Positions 1-9,240 of a stretch of 64,000 bases of DNA are shown here, one piece after another (the stretch's first letter is position 1; each line of letters begins with the position of its first letter). The position numbers were made by a program, and so were the translations under genes. Source of the stretch: G963677445 sp963678275 (lineage in GTDB: Bacteria > Bacteroidota > Ignavibacteria > Ignavibacteriales > Melioribacteraceae); assembly GCA_963678275.1 (NCBI GenBank), contig OY782765.1, positions 3,162,001-3,226,000 of the forward strand, written 5' to 3'. Under the pieces are notes generated by a model, which was not told the origin of the DNA, ran no database searches, and was given only the letters and a program-made list of their open reading frames with translations.

Positions 1-1640
1 ATGACCGGATAGGTGGCGCCGCCGGAGTTATTCATTTTGTACCGGGGGTTGGGATTACGATTATGATTAAGATTACTCCGTTAGTAGTTAAATTCTACGC
101 AAAATGGAAAAGTTTTTATCTGATTGCCAGTAAAATTTGGCATTAGATTCCGGCCTGCCTGCCTCTGGATGGTCTTTTCGCAAAAGACGCAAAAAACCGG
201 AATGACAATTAATTGGTAATACCTGGGGAAAGTCAATTCCTAATTCGTAATTCGTAATTCCTCATTATCTCTGGCTTGCCAGTCTATGATTATGATTACA
301 ATTATGATTCTTTTATTAGTCGGGATCAATTATAGTAATTCGCATTTATAATAACCCCGCGCCTTCAGGCCGGGGAGTACGGAAGAAACAAACCACCCTC
401 ATCGGGCTTTAGCCCAAAGAACGGGGTCGGAAAAATAACGCAACGTACGAATTCCGCTCCCGCCATTATCTGAACCATGATTAAAGGATTTATGGATTGC
501 CTGATTATTTTTCGGTATCGGCCTTGAAAAAATCAGAGTAATAGTAGGAGTATGATGACCGGATAGGTGGCGCCGCCGGAGTTATTCATTTTGTACCGGG
601 GGTTGGGATTACGATTATGATTAAGATTACTCCGTTAGTAGTTAAATTCTACGCAAAATGGAAAAGTTTTTATCTGATTGCCAGTAAAATTTGGCATTAG
701 ATTCCGGCCTGCCTGCCTCTGGATGGTCTTTTCGCAAAAGACGCAAAAAACCGGAATGACAATTAATTGGTAATACCTGGGGAAAGTCAATTCCTAATTC
801 GTAATTCGTAATTCCTCATTATCTCTGGCTTGCCAGTCTATGATTATGATTACAATTATGATTCTTTTATTAGTCGGGATCAATTATAGTAATTCGCATT
901 TATAATAACCCCGCGCCTTCAGGCCGGGGAGTACGGAAGAAACAAACCACCCTCATCGGGCTTTAGCCCAAAGAACGGGGTCGGAAAAATAACGCAACGT
1001 ACGAATTCCGCTCCCGCCATTATCTGAACCATGATTAAAGGATTTATGGATTGCCTGATTATTTTTCGGTATCGGCCTTGAAAAAATCAGAGTAATAGTA
1101 GGAGTATGATGACCGGATAGGTGACGGAGCCGGGGTTGTTCGTTTTGTCCTGGGGGTTGGGATTACGATTATGATTAAGATTACTCCGTTAGTAGTTAAA
1201 TTCTACGCAAAATGGAAAAGTTTTTATCTGATTGCCAGTAAAATTTGGCATTAGATTCCGGCCTGCCTGCCTCTGGATGGTCTTTTCGCAAAAGACGCAA
1301 AAAACCGGAATGATAATTAATTGGTAATACCTGGGGAAAGGCAATTCCTAATTCGTAATTCCTCATTATCTCTGGCTTGCCAGTCTATGATTATGATTTT
1401 TTTATTAGTCGGGATCAATTATAGTTTTCGTATTTATAATAACCCCGCGCCTTCAGGCCGGGGAATACGGAAGAAACAAACCACCCTCATCGGGCTTTAG
1501 CCCAAAGAACGGGGCCGGAAAAATAACGCAACGTACGAATCCGCTCCCGCCATTTTCTGAACCATGATTAAAGGATTTAAAGATTGCCTGATTATTTTTC
1601 GGCAGCATCCTGAAAAAATCATAGCCGGGATATAATATTA
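1..1640. repeat. Tandem array of a 554-bp non-coding unit (about three copies)
   Basis: Units begin at 1, 555 and 1109, so the period is exactly 554 bp. The first two copies look identical by eye. The third has a changed start, small deletions near 1345 and 1398, and fades out near 1640. Each unit carries a GC-rich stem around CCGCGCCTTCAGGCCGG, a GGGCTTTAGCCC hairpin, and a purine-rich block containing AAAAGACGCAAAAAACCGG. No long open frame is conserved. The array probably continues beyond the left edge of the window. It looks like a recently amplified intergenic repeat. Confidence 0.85.
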
Positions 1641-1740
1641 GCATATAGCAGAATTTTTATGGGTCACAATTTGTTTACTATTTCTTGTATAAATTATTGT
1701 TGATTCAGATAAAATGAAGTATGAAAGGAGCGCCAAATAA

Positions 1741-2202
1741 ATGACACAGGCCTTTGAACAATTCTTTGAACAGCTCGATAAACAAATTTCTTCATTCATG
1801 CGCAGATGGGGTATTCTATCATTGCGGATATCGCTCGGAATAATATTCATCTGGTTCGGCATACTTAAACCCATCGGTATTTCAGCCGCGGCTCCCCTTG
1901 TGCTTAAAACCGTCAACTGGATGCCGGTTTTTTCTCCCGAAGGCTGGCTGGCGATAATCGGCTGGTGGGAAGTGGCAATAGGAGTTTTCTTCCTTTTTCG
2001 GAAAACAACACGAATAGCGATAGCCCTGCTTTTCCTCCAGATGGTCGGCACATTTATGCCCCTCGTTATCCTCCCCGGAATAACCTTTCAGGATGGATAC
2101 CTCCCATTCGCCCCCACAATGGAAGGGCAGTACATCATTAAAAACCTGATGATAATTTCCGCCGCGCTTGTTATCGGAGGAACAGTAAACAGGAACAATT
2201 GA
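1741..2202 (+). CDS. DoxX/YkgB-like small integral membrane protein
   Basis: This 153-residue protein has a short soluble N-terminus followed by about four hydrophobic segments, near residues 25-45, 72-88, 92-112 and 133-148. The spacing and the C-terminal motif PTMEGQYIIKNLMIISAAL match DoxX/DUF417-like membrane proteins, a family linked loosely to redox or thiosulfate metabolism but without a firm biochemical role. The ATG start is preceded by AAAGGAG at a good distance. It stands alone: the 554-bp array lies upstream and a repeat-laden spacer downstream. The family call rests on pattern and topology; the function is unknown. Confidence 0.7.
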   Translation: MTQAFEQFFEQLDKQISSFMRRWGILSLRISLGIIFIWFGILKPIGISAAAPLVLKTVNWMPVFSPEGWLAIIGWWEVAIGVFFLFRKTTRIAIALLFLQMVGTFMPLVILPGITFQDGYLPFAPTMEGQYIIKNLMIISAALVIGGTVNRNN

Positions 2203-2824
2203 GAATTGACAATGGACAATTGATAATTATTCAATAACATGATTGTTAAATAAGAATGGTGAGTATCTCTCCCGTTTAATATTCAGGGGCTGATAATTAA
2301 ACAGGAAACAATCGGAAGAGATAAATAAATATTTATTAACTGGTAGAACCAGAGCAAAAATAATTCTGTCAGCCCGCCCGCCGCGCAGGGTCCCTGACGG
2401 GACTTATTGACTTATTCTTGAAAAGGATATTCCCCTATTTGAAAAGAGGGGCTATTTTCTGTCATCCCCGCCGGGATTCTTTTATAATGATACTATTTTT
2501 AACGAAATGAATCAGATATAAAAAGTCCCGTCAGGGACGACAGATGAATATATTTCCTGCCATTTTGCGTAGAATTTAACTTCTTACGGAATAATCCGCA
2601 AAAGTCAGAGACAAATTGTAGATATCAGTGGGCTGAGCGAAGTCGAAGCCTGACTTTTTCGTTATTACCGGTGGTTTCGACTCCGCTCAACCACCTGTAA
2701 GTTGATATTTTCAAAGATGATTCTTATATGTCAATTTCTGCTGATTATAGCCTTCCGGAGCTTTTTGAACGCTTATCTCGAATTGGCGATATTTATCAAT
2801 CATGTAAAGGCGCAGGCAATGTTT
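2203..2824. repeat. Intergenic stretch with short palindromic repeats
   Basis: No convincing gene is present. The stretch holds two copies of a GTCCC-TGA/TCA-GGGAC type palindrome (near 2391 and 2525) that recurs at 5638 and 5701. It also holds a pair of 20-nt inverted arms, 2631-2650 and 2673-2692, matching at 17 of 20 positions, which would form a stem with a loop of about 22 nt. A short open frame at 2728-2922 overlaps the 3' end of the next gene and is not credible. Confidence 0.6.
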
Positions 2825-4114
2825 TCACCGTAAAAGCGTCATTTTTTTTGTTTGCCGAAATTTTTCTGTCTCTAATTGATAAAAATAAATACCGCCTGAT
2901 AAACTACTGCCATCAAAATTAATTTGATATTCCCCGGGCGCTTGTTCCTGTTTTACCAATGTTTTTATTTTCTCTCCCAGCAGATTATAAATGTTTAACG
3001 AAACAAAAGAATATTCCGGAATACTATAGGTTATTACCGTGCCGGGATTAAAGGGATTTGGATAGTTTTGAAGAAGTTCAAATCCATCCGCAATATATTT
3101 TTCACTTTCCACATTTACAGGTTCACTATAATATAAAAATACTTCTTTAGCGAGGTACGCGAATAAAATACCATCAGGATTTGTAACGTACAAAGCTTCG
3201 TCTTCAGCTACCCAGTTGCCATCTTCCCATTCTTTTCCATAGAGATGAATTAAAAAGTTATTATCATCATATTCATAGAATATTCTGAACCAATTCTCCC
3301 AATAATTATCCCGTGCTATTTGCCAACTTTCCAGAATCATATTATTATTATCATATTCAAAATTACCGGAAGAATAAAATAACCATCTTCCGTTCTGCCA
3401 TCTTTTTGCAACGTTAGCGACCAGGTTGAAATTTTCATCATATTCAAAATGACTTATAGATAAATTTATCCATTGATCATTTATCCATTGTTGAAACAAT
3501 GATGATTCTTTCAGGTTATCGGCAGTGAATTTATTTATTGATTTTGATCTGAAAACCCATCTGTTATCCGACCAGTCCAGGCCGGTTGATAATACTAAAT
3601 TTTTCCCCTTAAATTGATCTTCTGATTTAAAATCATTCACAAATTCCAGCCCGTCAAAATACTGGTGTATATGCGAATTCCTGTTGCCCGAAGAATCATA
3701 AGTGTAGAAATCCCTCTCCTCTTGTTCCCAAATTCCCGATGACGGGTCATACAATTCCCAAAGGACTGATTCAAGACAGCCCCCGGAGTTATAAGTATTT
3801 GTATGCTTTTCGAAAGTAATCCATTCACCATTATACCAATTTGCTACTGTAAACGAATTTAAGGAAAGATCATTATTATAAATATATTTGTTCCTGAACC
3901 GCATCCCGTTCATATATAAAATAATGATACTATCCAATACTCCACCGGAATCATTATCAATGATTGACGCGCTATTTATGAAATTTGTAATATTTTTTAT
4001 TGACGCCATATTATTTATCGCGCAATCGTGCGGTAAATAAAATTGCTCCTGTGGGAAAATCGCGGTTACAAAGACAAGAAAAAAATGACAAAGAATTTTA
4101 TTGAATAAATTCAT
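2825..4114 (-). CDS. Secreted repeat protein with T9SS C-terminal sorting domain
   Basis: This 429-residue protein starts with a hydrophobic signal peptide (about residues 1-20, ending near FPQEQ). The middle, about 90-320, is made of degenerate repeats of roughly 40 residues rich in Trp, Tyr, Asn and Asp (for example NWFRIFYEYDDNNFLI and RWLFYSSGNFEYDNNN), as in wall-associated YD/WxxY-type repeat proteins. Residues about 345-429 are a type A T9SS sorting domain with NYPNPFNPGT and a closing KKMTLLR. It is therefore expected on the outer surface or in the medium. The ligand or activity is unknown. The gene stands alone between repeat-rich spacers. Confidence 0.8.
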   Translation of the reverse strand: MNLFNKILCHFFLVFVTAIFPQEQFYLPHDCAINNMASIKNITNFINSASIIDNDSGGVLDSIIILYMNGMRFRNKYIYNNDLSLNSFTVANWYNGEWITFEKHTNTYNSGGCLESVLWELYDPSSGIWEQEERDFYTYDSSGNRNSHIHQYFDGLEFVNDFKSEDQFKGKNLVLSTGLDWSDNRWVFRSKSINKFTADNLKESSLFQQWINDQWINLSISHFEYDENFNLVANVAKRWQNGRWLFYSSGNFEYDNNNMILESWQIARDNYWENWFRIFYEYDDNNFLIHLYGKEWEDGNWVAEDEALYVTNPDGILFAYLAKEVFLYYSEPVNVESEKYIADGFELLQNYPNPFNPGTVITYSIPEYSFVSLNIYNLLGEKIKTLVKQEQAPGEYQINFDGSSLSGGIYFYQLETEKFRQTKKMTLLR

Positions 4115-4883
4115 TTCTCTACCCCTTAAAAATATACACCCAAAACAAAATTATTTCATATTAAGTTAAATTCTACACAAAATTGCAAAATTTCATTTGA
4201 CCATCAATTTACTGGTGAATTCTGTCTGCCTGTTCGCCGCGGAGAATCCCTGGCGGGACTTTTTGGGGATATTGAAGTTATCTTAAGAAAAATTGCCGGT
4301 TCTTATCTCTTCACTCTCCACTAACCACTTTTTACTTCTGACTTGCCAGTCTACGTTTACCTGTATAATGTATTTTTTATTCTCATTGCAAAATACAGTT
4401 AACAAAATGTCAAATAAGAAACAAGGCAAGCAAAACAGGTTCTCTTTTATTAAATCACTTCACGTCATGATGTGCTATTTCTCTTTACATTTTCGACACA
4501 AGTTATATAAATCCAGTATCGTATGAAACTATCATTCGCTTATTCGAGCGCATAATGCCCCAGATTCCATCAGGCAAAATAAAAAATAATTAAATGTGGT
4601 TTCTTAAGCAATGCAGAAAAAAATGGATGATGGGTAATTGATAATTGATATCTCATCATCTCGTATTTTTTCAATTGTTCAACAGAAAAATTTCTCGCCT
4701 TTTTTTCACAGGAGACAAAAACCCGGACCCATTCACTGAAATATATCCGTTATAATAAGGAAAGCGGGCCATCAACAATTTTATGCGATTTGATTATTCA
4801 ACTTTTCTCAGTAATATTCATATTTTTTGTTTATCTTCTAATTGATCGGATAAACATATCTTCATTCCACTCGGAGAATTTTG
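4115..4883. other. Gene-free AT-rich spacer
   Basis: About 770 bp without a supportable gene. Near 4244 there is a degraded copy of the palindrome seen at 2391 and 5638 (GAATCCCTGGCGGGACTTTT). The 77-codon open frame at 4293-4526 has no Shine-Dalgarno sequence and a composition like the spacer. The last 100 bp should carry the promoter of the next gene, but no clear Bacteroidota -33/-7 pair could be picked. Confidence 0.5.
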
Positions 4884-5456
4884 ATGAGCGCAAATAGTGA
4901 ATTTTCTTACCAGTTGCGAGAAATGGTCGAAAACGAACTTAATGAGGAGGAACAAATTTTATGGGGAGGCCAGCCGGCTCCCAAAAGACTCGCGGCAAAA
5001 AAGTTGCCCTTATTTTTCTTCGCGATACCCTGGACCGCATTTTCACTTTTCTGGATGTATGCCGCGTCCGGTTTCAGTGTGCCTTTCTCCGGGGACGGAT
5101 TTTCATTATTTTCACTTTTCGGCATTCCATTCCTGCTCATCGGAATCGCGATGTTATCCACTCCGTTATGGGCAATGAGAAACGCGAAAAGGACTGTTTA
5201 TATACTGACCAACCGGAGAGCTGTTATATTCGCGGGTGGATTTAACACCACCATCAGCTCCTACAGTCCCGGGCAGCTTTACTCTACAACCCGCAAGCAA
5301 AATCCTGATGGATCAGGTGACATACTATTCAACACCGAAATAAACTCACTGGTGAAGAACAAAAATATCAACACACTTGATCCCGGTTTTTATGGCATAA
5401 AAAATGTAAAAGAGGTTGAAAAATTGATTAAAAAACTAATAGGGGAAAGCAGTTAA
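4884..5456 (+). CDS. PH-domain-like membrane protein
   Basis: The 190-residue protein begins with a soluble helix containing the motif LNEEEQILWGGQP, typical of bacterial PH-like (bPH2/YdbS-type) proteins. Two transmembrane helices follow (about 35-55 and 70-90), then a C-terminal beta-rich domain with the YILTNRRAVI motif near residue 110. Such proteins are inner-membrane anchored with a cytoplasmic PH-like fold; their role is mostly unknown. ATG at 4884 is chosen over the TTG one codon upstream because GGAG at 4873 sits 7 nt before it. No operon partner is visible. Confidence 0.7.
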   Translation: MSANSEFSYQLREMVENELNEEEQILWGGQPAPKRLAAKKLPLFFFAIPWTAFSLFWMYAASGFSVPFSGDGFSLFSLFGIPFLLIGIAMLSTPLWAMRNAKRTVYILTNRRAVIFAGGFNTTISSYSPGQLYSTTRKQNPDGSGDILFNTEINSLVKNKNINTLDPGFYGIKNVKEVEKLIKKLIGESS

Positions 5457-5541
5457 GTTTCATTTTGAGATATAAAGTTCAGACGAAATATAGAGACGAA
5501 TCATGAACTGATCTTAAATCTTATTTGATGATTTCTCAATT

Positions 5542-5866
5542 TCAGAACTCCTGATCCCGATTATAAAAAACAATAACTTACGTTGATTCATTCGCAAAAT
5601 AAAATCACGGGATAGAAGTCTGTATGAAAGTCCCGCCAGGGACAACAGAAAATAGCCCCGCAATTTATTGTGGGGTAAATGGGTAACATACATTCAAAAA
5701 AAGTCCCGTCAGGGACGACAGATACAACTTTTCATACTTTAAAATGTAATATCAATTTTATTGTTAGCTTGATGAATGAGAAATACTATTTATATTGAGC
5801 GCTTGTGATCTGATAATTCACGATAAATATCCGCGATTTCATTTTGCGAGAGGTAAGGAGTTCTGA
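5542..5866. repeat. Short terminal-inverted-repeat element (MITE-like), 325 bp
   Basis: The element starts with TCAGAACTCCTGATCCCG and ends with AAGGAGTTCTGA, giving 11-bp terminal inverted repeats. It also has inner arms around GCAAAATAAAATCACGGG and CGCGATTTCATTTTGC. The same ends bound the 560-bp elements at 14087-14646 and 41749-42314, here in reverse orientation. The interior is different: it holds two GTCCC..GGGAC palindromes (5638 and 5701) flanking a GCCCCGCAATTTATTGTGGGG stem. There is no open frame, so it would be non-autonomous. Confidence 0.7.
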
Positions 5867-5872
5867 ATTTAT

Positions 5873-5914
5873 GAGTATACTCCAGAAAAATGATATTGTA
5901 TTTAGAGTATACTC
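5873..5914. promoter_or_regulatory. Pair of identical 10-bp palindromes, operator-like
   Basis: The perfect palindrome GAGTATACTC occurs at 5873-5882 and again at 5905-5914, 32 bp apart, about three helical turns. Each copy is followed by C. Paired palindromes on one DNA face are typical of dimeric repressor sites. The nearest gene starts 477 bp away at 6391, and no adjacent regulator is seen, so the role is speculative. Confidence 0.3.
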
Positions 5915-6390
5915 CAATGATTGATTATTTCAGAAATATTTTTTTCAGACTGCCCGATACCAATATTTATCCCGCTCATTGATATTTATTTGAAAAATTC
6001 AACCTTAACAGCAGAATGACCAGACTGACAGGAATGAGTGGAACCGGAAAAACAAATCTTCTTCTGCAAAATACAAAAAAATGTTTCTGAACCCTCTTTC
6101 ATTGTTGAGGATGATATACTCCGGGGAGGTGAAAGAACCATTCCTCTTTATCTTTTCGGATTTTTGTATTAGTCCGGAGCAAATCAATATAATATGTCAG
6201 CAAATTTGGTTTAATTTCTTTTATAAAGATAATTATAATGCTTTGAATTTTTAACCTATTTTCATTTCGATTTTAAACCCCGGGCTCCCAAAATGCGTTC
6301 TGCCGGTCTATAAAATTGTAATTCTCTACTTGCCCGTAAAATAAATATCCTATATTTTTAGTTGTCCATATTAAAAAAGAGAGTACAAAA

Positions 6391-7542
6391 ATGAGAAGAT
6401 TATTTTGTTTGTTATTATTTACCTCCTTCACCCTTTATAGCCAGGTAGTTCCTCCCGATTCTCTCATTGAAGAAGTAGTTTATACAATCCAGAACAGTAT
6501 AGACGCTCAAAATCCTGATCCAATTAATGAATTGTTCGACTACGACCTTTTTAAGGAAAGAATATTTGCCGGTCTTGACGTTGATGAGAGCAAACAGGAA
6601 GAGTTTATGACCGGGATGAAGAAGGGATTCGACTGGGGACAGGAGCTCGTTAACGCCATTAAACTGGAAGGCCATTACACCGCTAAAAGTTACACCAGCG
6701 GGAGTGATACTATCAGCGCGTTCTACCGTATGGTCAGCGGCGGCGGCGGCATTAATTATCATGAATATGAAATTTATTACGACGGTGAATTTCATATTTT
6801 CGATGTATATGTATTTCTTACAGGTCAGTATATCAGTGAGGCGATGAGGCAGGTTGTTGAACCTCTCATGCTTCAGGATGACTCTTTCATGGGTCGTCTT
6901 AGCGATCTGGGTTCAAAATTATTCGGTGAAAAGAAAGAGTACATGAATGATCTCAAGCAGTTCCCGCTGATTAAAAAAGCGCTTGCCCAAAGTGATTATC
7001 AAAAAGTGCATGACCTCTATAAAGACCTCGGGGAAAAAGCGAGGGCAATGAAATCGATGCAGCTTCAGCATCTTCTGGCGCTTCAGCATATTGACACTGC
7101 CCTGATGACAGAATATATTGATATTTACAAAAAGGATTTCCCCGATGATGTCAGCATTGATCTGATTATGATCGATTATTATTTTGCCCTCGGGGAATAT
7201 GACAAAGCGCTCGAATCGGTTGAAAATCTTGAATACTGGGCGGAAGATGACGGCTATCTGCAGTATCTGAAATCTAATATCTATTCTGTTAAAGGTGACG
7301 CTGAAAACTTCGCGAAGTTTGGTTATCTGAGTATTGAATGGGAACCCTGGCTTTCAGAGCCCTATTTTACAATGATTGAGTACCAGCTAAAACAAAAAAA
7401 CTTCACCGAAGTTATTAATTTGATGAAAAAACTCCGATATCATTGCTCACTGGAATATAGTGAGGAATCGATGAGCGGATTTGAATTGTTTAGCGACTTT
7501 TTAAAGTCAAAAGAATATAAGGAATGGAATTTTCAGTACTAA
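6391..7542 (+). CDS. Secreted TPR-like protein of unknown function
   Basis: This 383-residue protein begins with a signal peptide (MRRLFCLLLFTSFTLYSQ, cleavage probably after residue 17). Residues about 20-150 form a mixed alpha/beta domain with a glycine cluster (GGGG near 118). Residues about 195-345 are helical and match degenerate tetratricopeptide repeats (for example DYYFALGEYDKALESVENL). It is expected in the periplasm or outer envelope. The ATG is preceded by a weak AAAGAGAG Shine-Dalgarno-like stretch. No relative with a known activity was recognised. It stands alone. Confidence 0.7.
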   Translation: MRRLFCLLLFTSFTLYSQVVPPDSLIEEVVYTIQNSIDAQNPDPINELFDYDLFKERIFAGLDVDESKQEEFMTGMKKGFDWGQELVNAIKLEGHYTAKSYTSGSDTISAFYRMVSGGGGINYHEYEIYYDGEFHIFDVYVFLTGQYISEAMRQVVEPLMLQDDSFMGRLSDLGSKLFGEKKEYMNDLKQFPLIKKALAQSDYQKVHDLYKDLGEKARAMKSMQLQHLLALQHIDTALMTEYIDIYKKDFPDDVSIDLIMIDYYFALGEYDKALESVENLEYWAEDDGYLQYLKSNIYSVKGDAENFAKFGYLSIEWEPWLSEPYFTMIEYQLKQKNFTEVINLMKKLRYHCSLEYSEESMSGFELFSDFLKSKEYKEWNFQY

Positions 7543-7617
7543 AACCACATAGTGTTATAATGAATTTTAAATTTATACCCGTTGTGATCTTTATAAGATT
7601 GGGTCATATAAAAAGAT

Positions 7618-7641
7618 AGCCGGCTTTGGAGCAAGCCGGCT
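7618..7641. terminator. Strong stem-loop, possible terminator
   Basis: A perfect 9-bp stem AGCCGGCTT / AAGCCGGCT encloses a 6-nt loop. On the plus strand it is followed not by a T run but by AAGGAGG at 7642-7648. On the minus strand it is followed by ATCTTTTT. It may end readthrough from either side. The ribosome-binding-like sequence after it has no ATG/GTG/TTG-started frame of useful length. Confidence 0.4.
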
Positions 7642-7841
7642 AAGGAGGAAGCAACATTTATTTCAATAACGGGGAGCTAAAACCTGTTTTTAACTGTCCC
7701 GCTTAATTATAATATTCTTTTATGAAAAAATCAAACCATAAAATTTTAGCGGGCAATATTTTCGCCGAATGTAGTAATTTACCCGACGAATCGCTAATAT
7801 TATTACACCGGGAGATTTCGTAAAGTTCCGGAGAGAAAATT

Positions 7842-8102
7842 ATGGCTAAATCAAATGTTCTGACAATTCGTGTGCCTGGCGATCTGAAAGAAAGAATTGT
7901 TTCTGTCGCGCGGCAACAGGGAGTATCGATTAATCAATTGGCGATATATATCTTTTCAAAAGAAATTGGCAATCTGGAGGTAAAAGAAAAAATCGCCCGT
8001 TATCAAAAAGGTTACTCAAAAGAAAAAATTATTGATGATTTTGATGAGGTTATGGCCAAAGTCAAAAAACGGGAGGCGCCTGACTGGGATAATATTGATT
8101 GA
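7842..8102 (+). CDS. HicB/Arc-type ribbon-helix-helix antitoxin-like protein
   Basis: The 86-residue protein has the ribbon-helix-helix pattern: a beta strand VLTIRVPGDLKERI, a helix, a turn at GVSINQ and a second helix LAIYIFSKEIG. A charged tail follows, with the motif AKVKKREAPDWDNID common to small antitoxins annotated as HicB-family. Such proteins bind DNA as dimers and repress their own TA operon. No toxin gene (HicA, RelE or PIN) lies beside it; the convergent neighbour at 8138 is itself a rearranged antitoxin-like gene. It is probably an orphan antitoxin or a repressor. The ATG has GGAGAG upstream. Confidence 0.75.
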   Translation: MAKSNVLTIRVPGDLKERIVSVARQQGVSINQLAIYIFSKEIGNLEVKEKIARYQKGYSKEKIIDDFDEVMAKVKKREAPDWDNID

Positions 8103-8137
8103 GTTTTAATTTCCCTGTATTATTTATTATTCCGGAA

Positions 8138-8422
8138 CTAACCATAAACACTATGTTCTATGCGGCCCAAAACATCTCTTACTTTAGATATCCCCCCGGG
8201 AATTTTTATCAATTCCAGAGGCGCCATGCCACCAAAGGCCGCGTTGGGAAGATTCAGCCACTTCAGGAGATTTCCTGTATTTCCCAGTACATCTGAACCG
8301 TAAAGGAAAATTTCTTCAGCCTCAGGCGCCGCTTCCAGAATATTCTTTAATGATACTTTTATTTCTTCCGGCTGCGCTTCGATGAATTCATTTACTGACT
8401 TGTATTTTTTTACCTCATTCAT
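8138..8422 (-). CDS. Chimeric protein: DUF1801-like N-terminus joined to MbcA/ParS/Xre antitoxin C-terminus
   Basis: Residues 1-42 of this 94-residue protein (YKSVNEFIEAQPEEIK, then APEAEEIFLYG) match the first third of DUF1801 proteins, which continue as PEAEExxSYGMPAF. Residues about 40-94 instead match the toxin-binding domain of MbcA/ParS/Xre antitoxins: WLNLPNAAFGG, then PLELI and VRDVLGRIEH. Neither domain is complete: the DUF1801 core is missing and so is the Xre helix-turn-helix. No RES-type toxin is adjacent. The simplest reading is a deletion fusion of two genes, possibly non-functional, although the toxin-binding half is intact. AAAGG precedes the ATG. Confidence 0.6.
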   Translation of the reverse strand: MNEVKKYKSVNEFIEAQPEEIKVSLKNILEAAPEAEEIFLYGSDVLGNTGNLLKWLNLPNAAFGGMAPLELIKIPGGISKVRDVLGRIEHSVYG

Positions 8423-8508
8423 AAAGTTTACCTTTTTATAAAGCTGTTAACGCGTTTAATTATCAACCATGTAAATTCTGACATTTATTTACCATGAATA
8501 TTATTTGT

Positions 8509-9210
8509 TTATAAAATTTCTTCAAATCCGCACTCATCAATTCTCCTGAGTATATAAAAACGAATAAAAAAATATTTTGCAGAAGGTGACCAGTTGAGAA
8601 ATAAATCTTCTGAATATTCCCTGGATTTTTCAATAATCAGTTCCTCAAATTCAGGATAATTATTATTCAGGATTATTGTTGAATCCCTGTCACCCTCAAA
8701 AATTCTTTGAGCCAGGATATCAGATTTCACTGACATCCCTGTTTTAAATGGCAAATAGTTAACAAATATTATTGTATCCGATTCACTTGGTTTAACGGGT
8801 CCTCCTTTATAACCGATCATTATTGTTGATTTATATACCAGATTTAATACACTATCAGATTCCATCTCCGCAAAATTATTACTCAGTTCCAGCGATGTTC
8901 TGCTAATATAATTAACCCGCAGCCTGCAGTTATTTTTATCGCTCAGAAAGGTAAGGTTTTTAATATTTTTTATGGTGCATGAGTCGAATAAACTAAAATA
9001 AGTTTTCGCAATACTATCAGCAGGACAAACTTTTATATTAACTGCTTCCCGGCCTTGTACATCAAAAGCAGCTAATACCGACGCATTCAACCCGGCTCTG
9101 ACGGCGATTTCGGGGATTACAAATTCGTATACTGCTACACATATTCTTTGCCCAAAGCTATTAGTAGAAGCTGACAAAATAAATGCTAATAAGCAAAAAT
9201 AAAATTTCAT
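8509..9210 (-). CDS. Secreted protein of unknown function
   Basis: The 233-residue protein has an N-terminal signal peptide (about residues 1-20, LLAFILSASTNSFGQ). The mature part is mixed alpha/beta with five Cys residues, including a pair near 67 and 77, suggesting an oxidising compartment. No family was recognised. It lies 30 bp downstream of the barrel protein gene at 9241-9939 on the same strand, so the two are probably co-transcribed. Confidence 0.6.
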   Translation of the reverse strand: MKFYFCLLAFILSASTNSFGQRICVAVYEFVIPEIAVRAGLNASVLAAFDVQGREAVNIKVCPADSIAKTYFSLFDSCTIKNIKNLTFLSDKNNCRLRVNYISRTSLELSNNFAEMESDSVLNLVYKSTIMIGYKGGPVKPSESDTIIFVNYLPFKTGMSVKSDILAQRIFEGDRDSTIILNNNYPEFEELIIEKSREYSEDLFLNWSPSAKYFFIRFYILRRIDECGFEEIL

Positions 9211-9240
9211 ATTTATCCTCTACTAAGCTGTAATAACAGG

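Noticed and set aside
1453..1644. 63-codon minus-strand frame in the third 554-bp unit
   Set aside because: It is open only in the diverged copy and translates the GGGCTTTAGCCC hairpin region; no Shine-Dalgarno sequence.
2627..2697. GGTTTCGACTCCGCTCAACC considered as part of a tRNA-like fold
   Set aside because: Only a simple two-arm hairpin is possible; there is no acceptor, D-arm or anticodon arm and the arms are a dispersed inverted repeat.
4293..4526. 77-codon plus-strand frame in the 4.1-4.9 kb spacer
   Set aside because: No ribosome-binding site, no family resemblance and composition like the surrounding spacer.
6016..6130. A short frame with a P-loop-like motif (LTGMSGTGKTNLLLQ) followed by coding-like sequence in another frame
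   Set aside because: Only 24 residues precede a stop, the second frame shows no recognisable family, and a chance Walker A match in AT-rich sequence is plausible. A decayed ATPase gene cannot be excluded.
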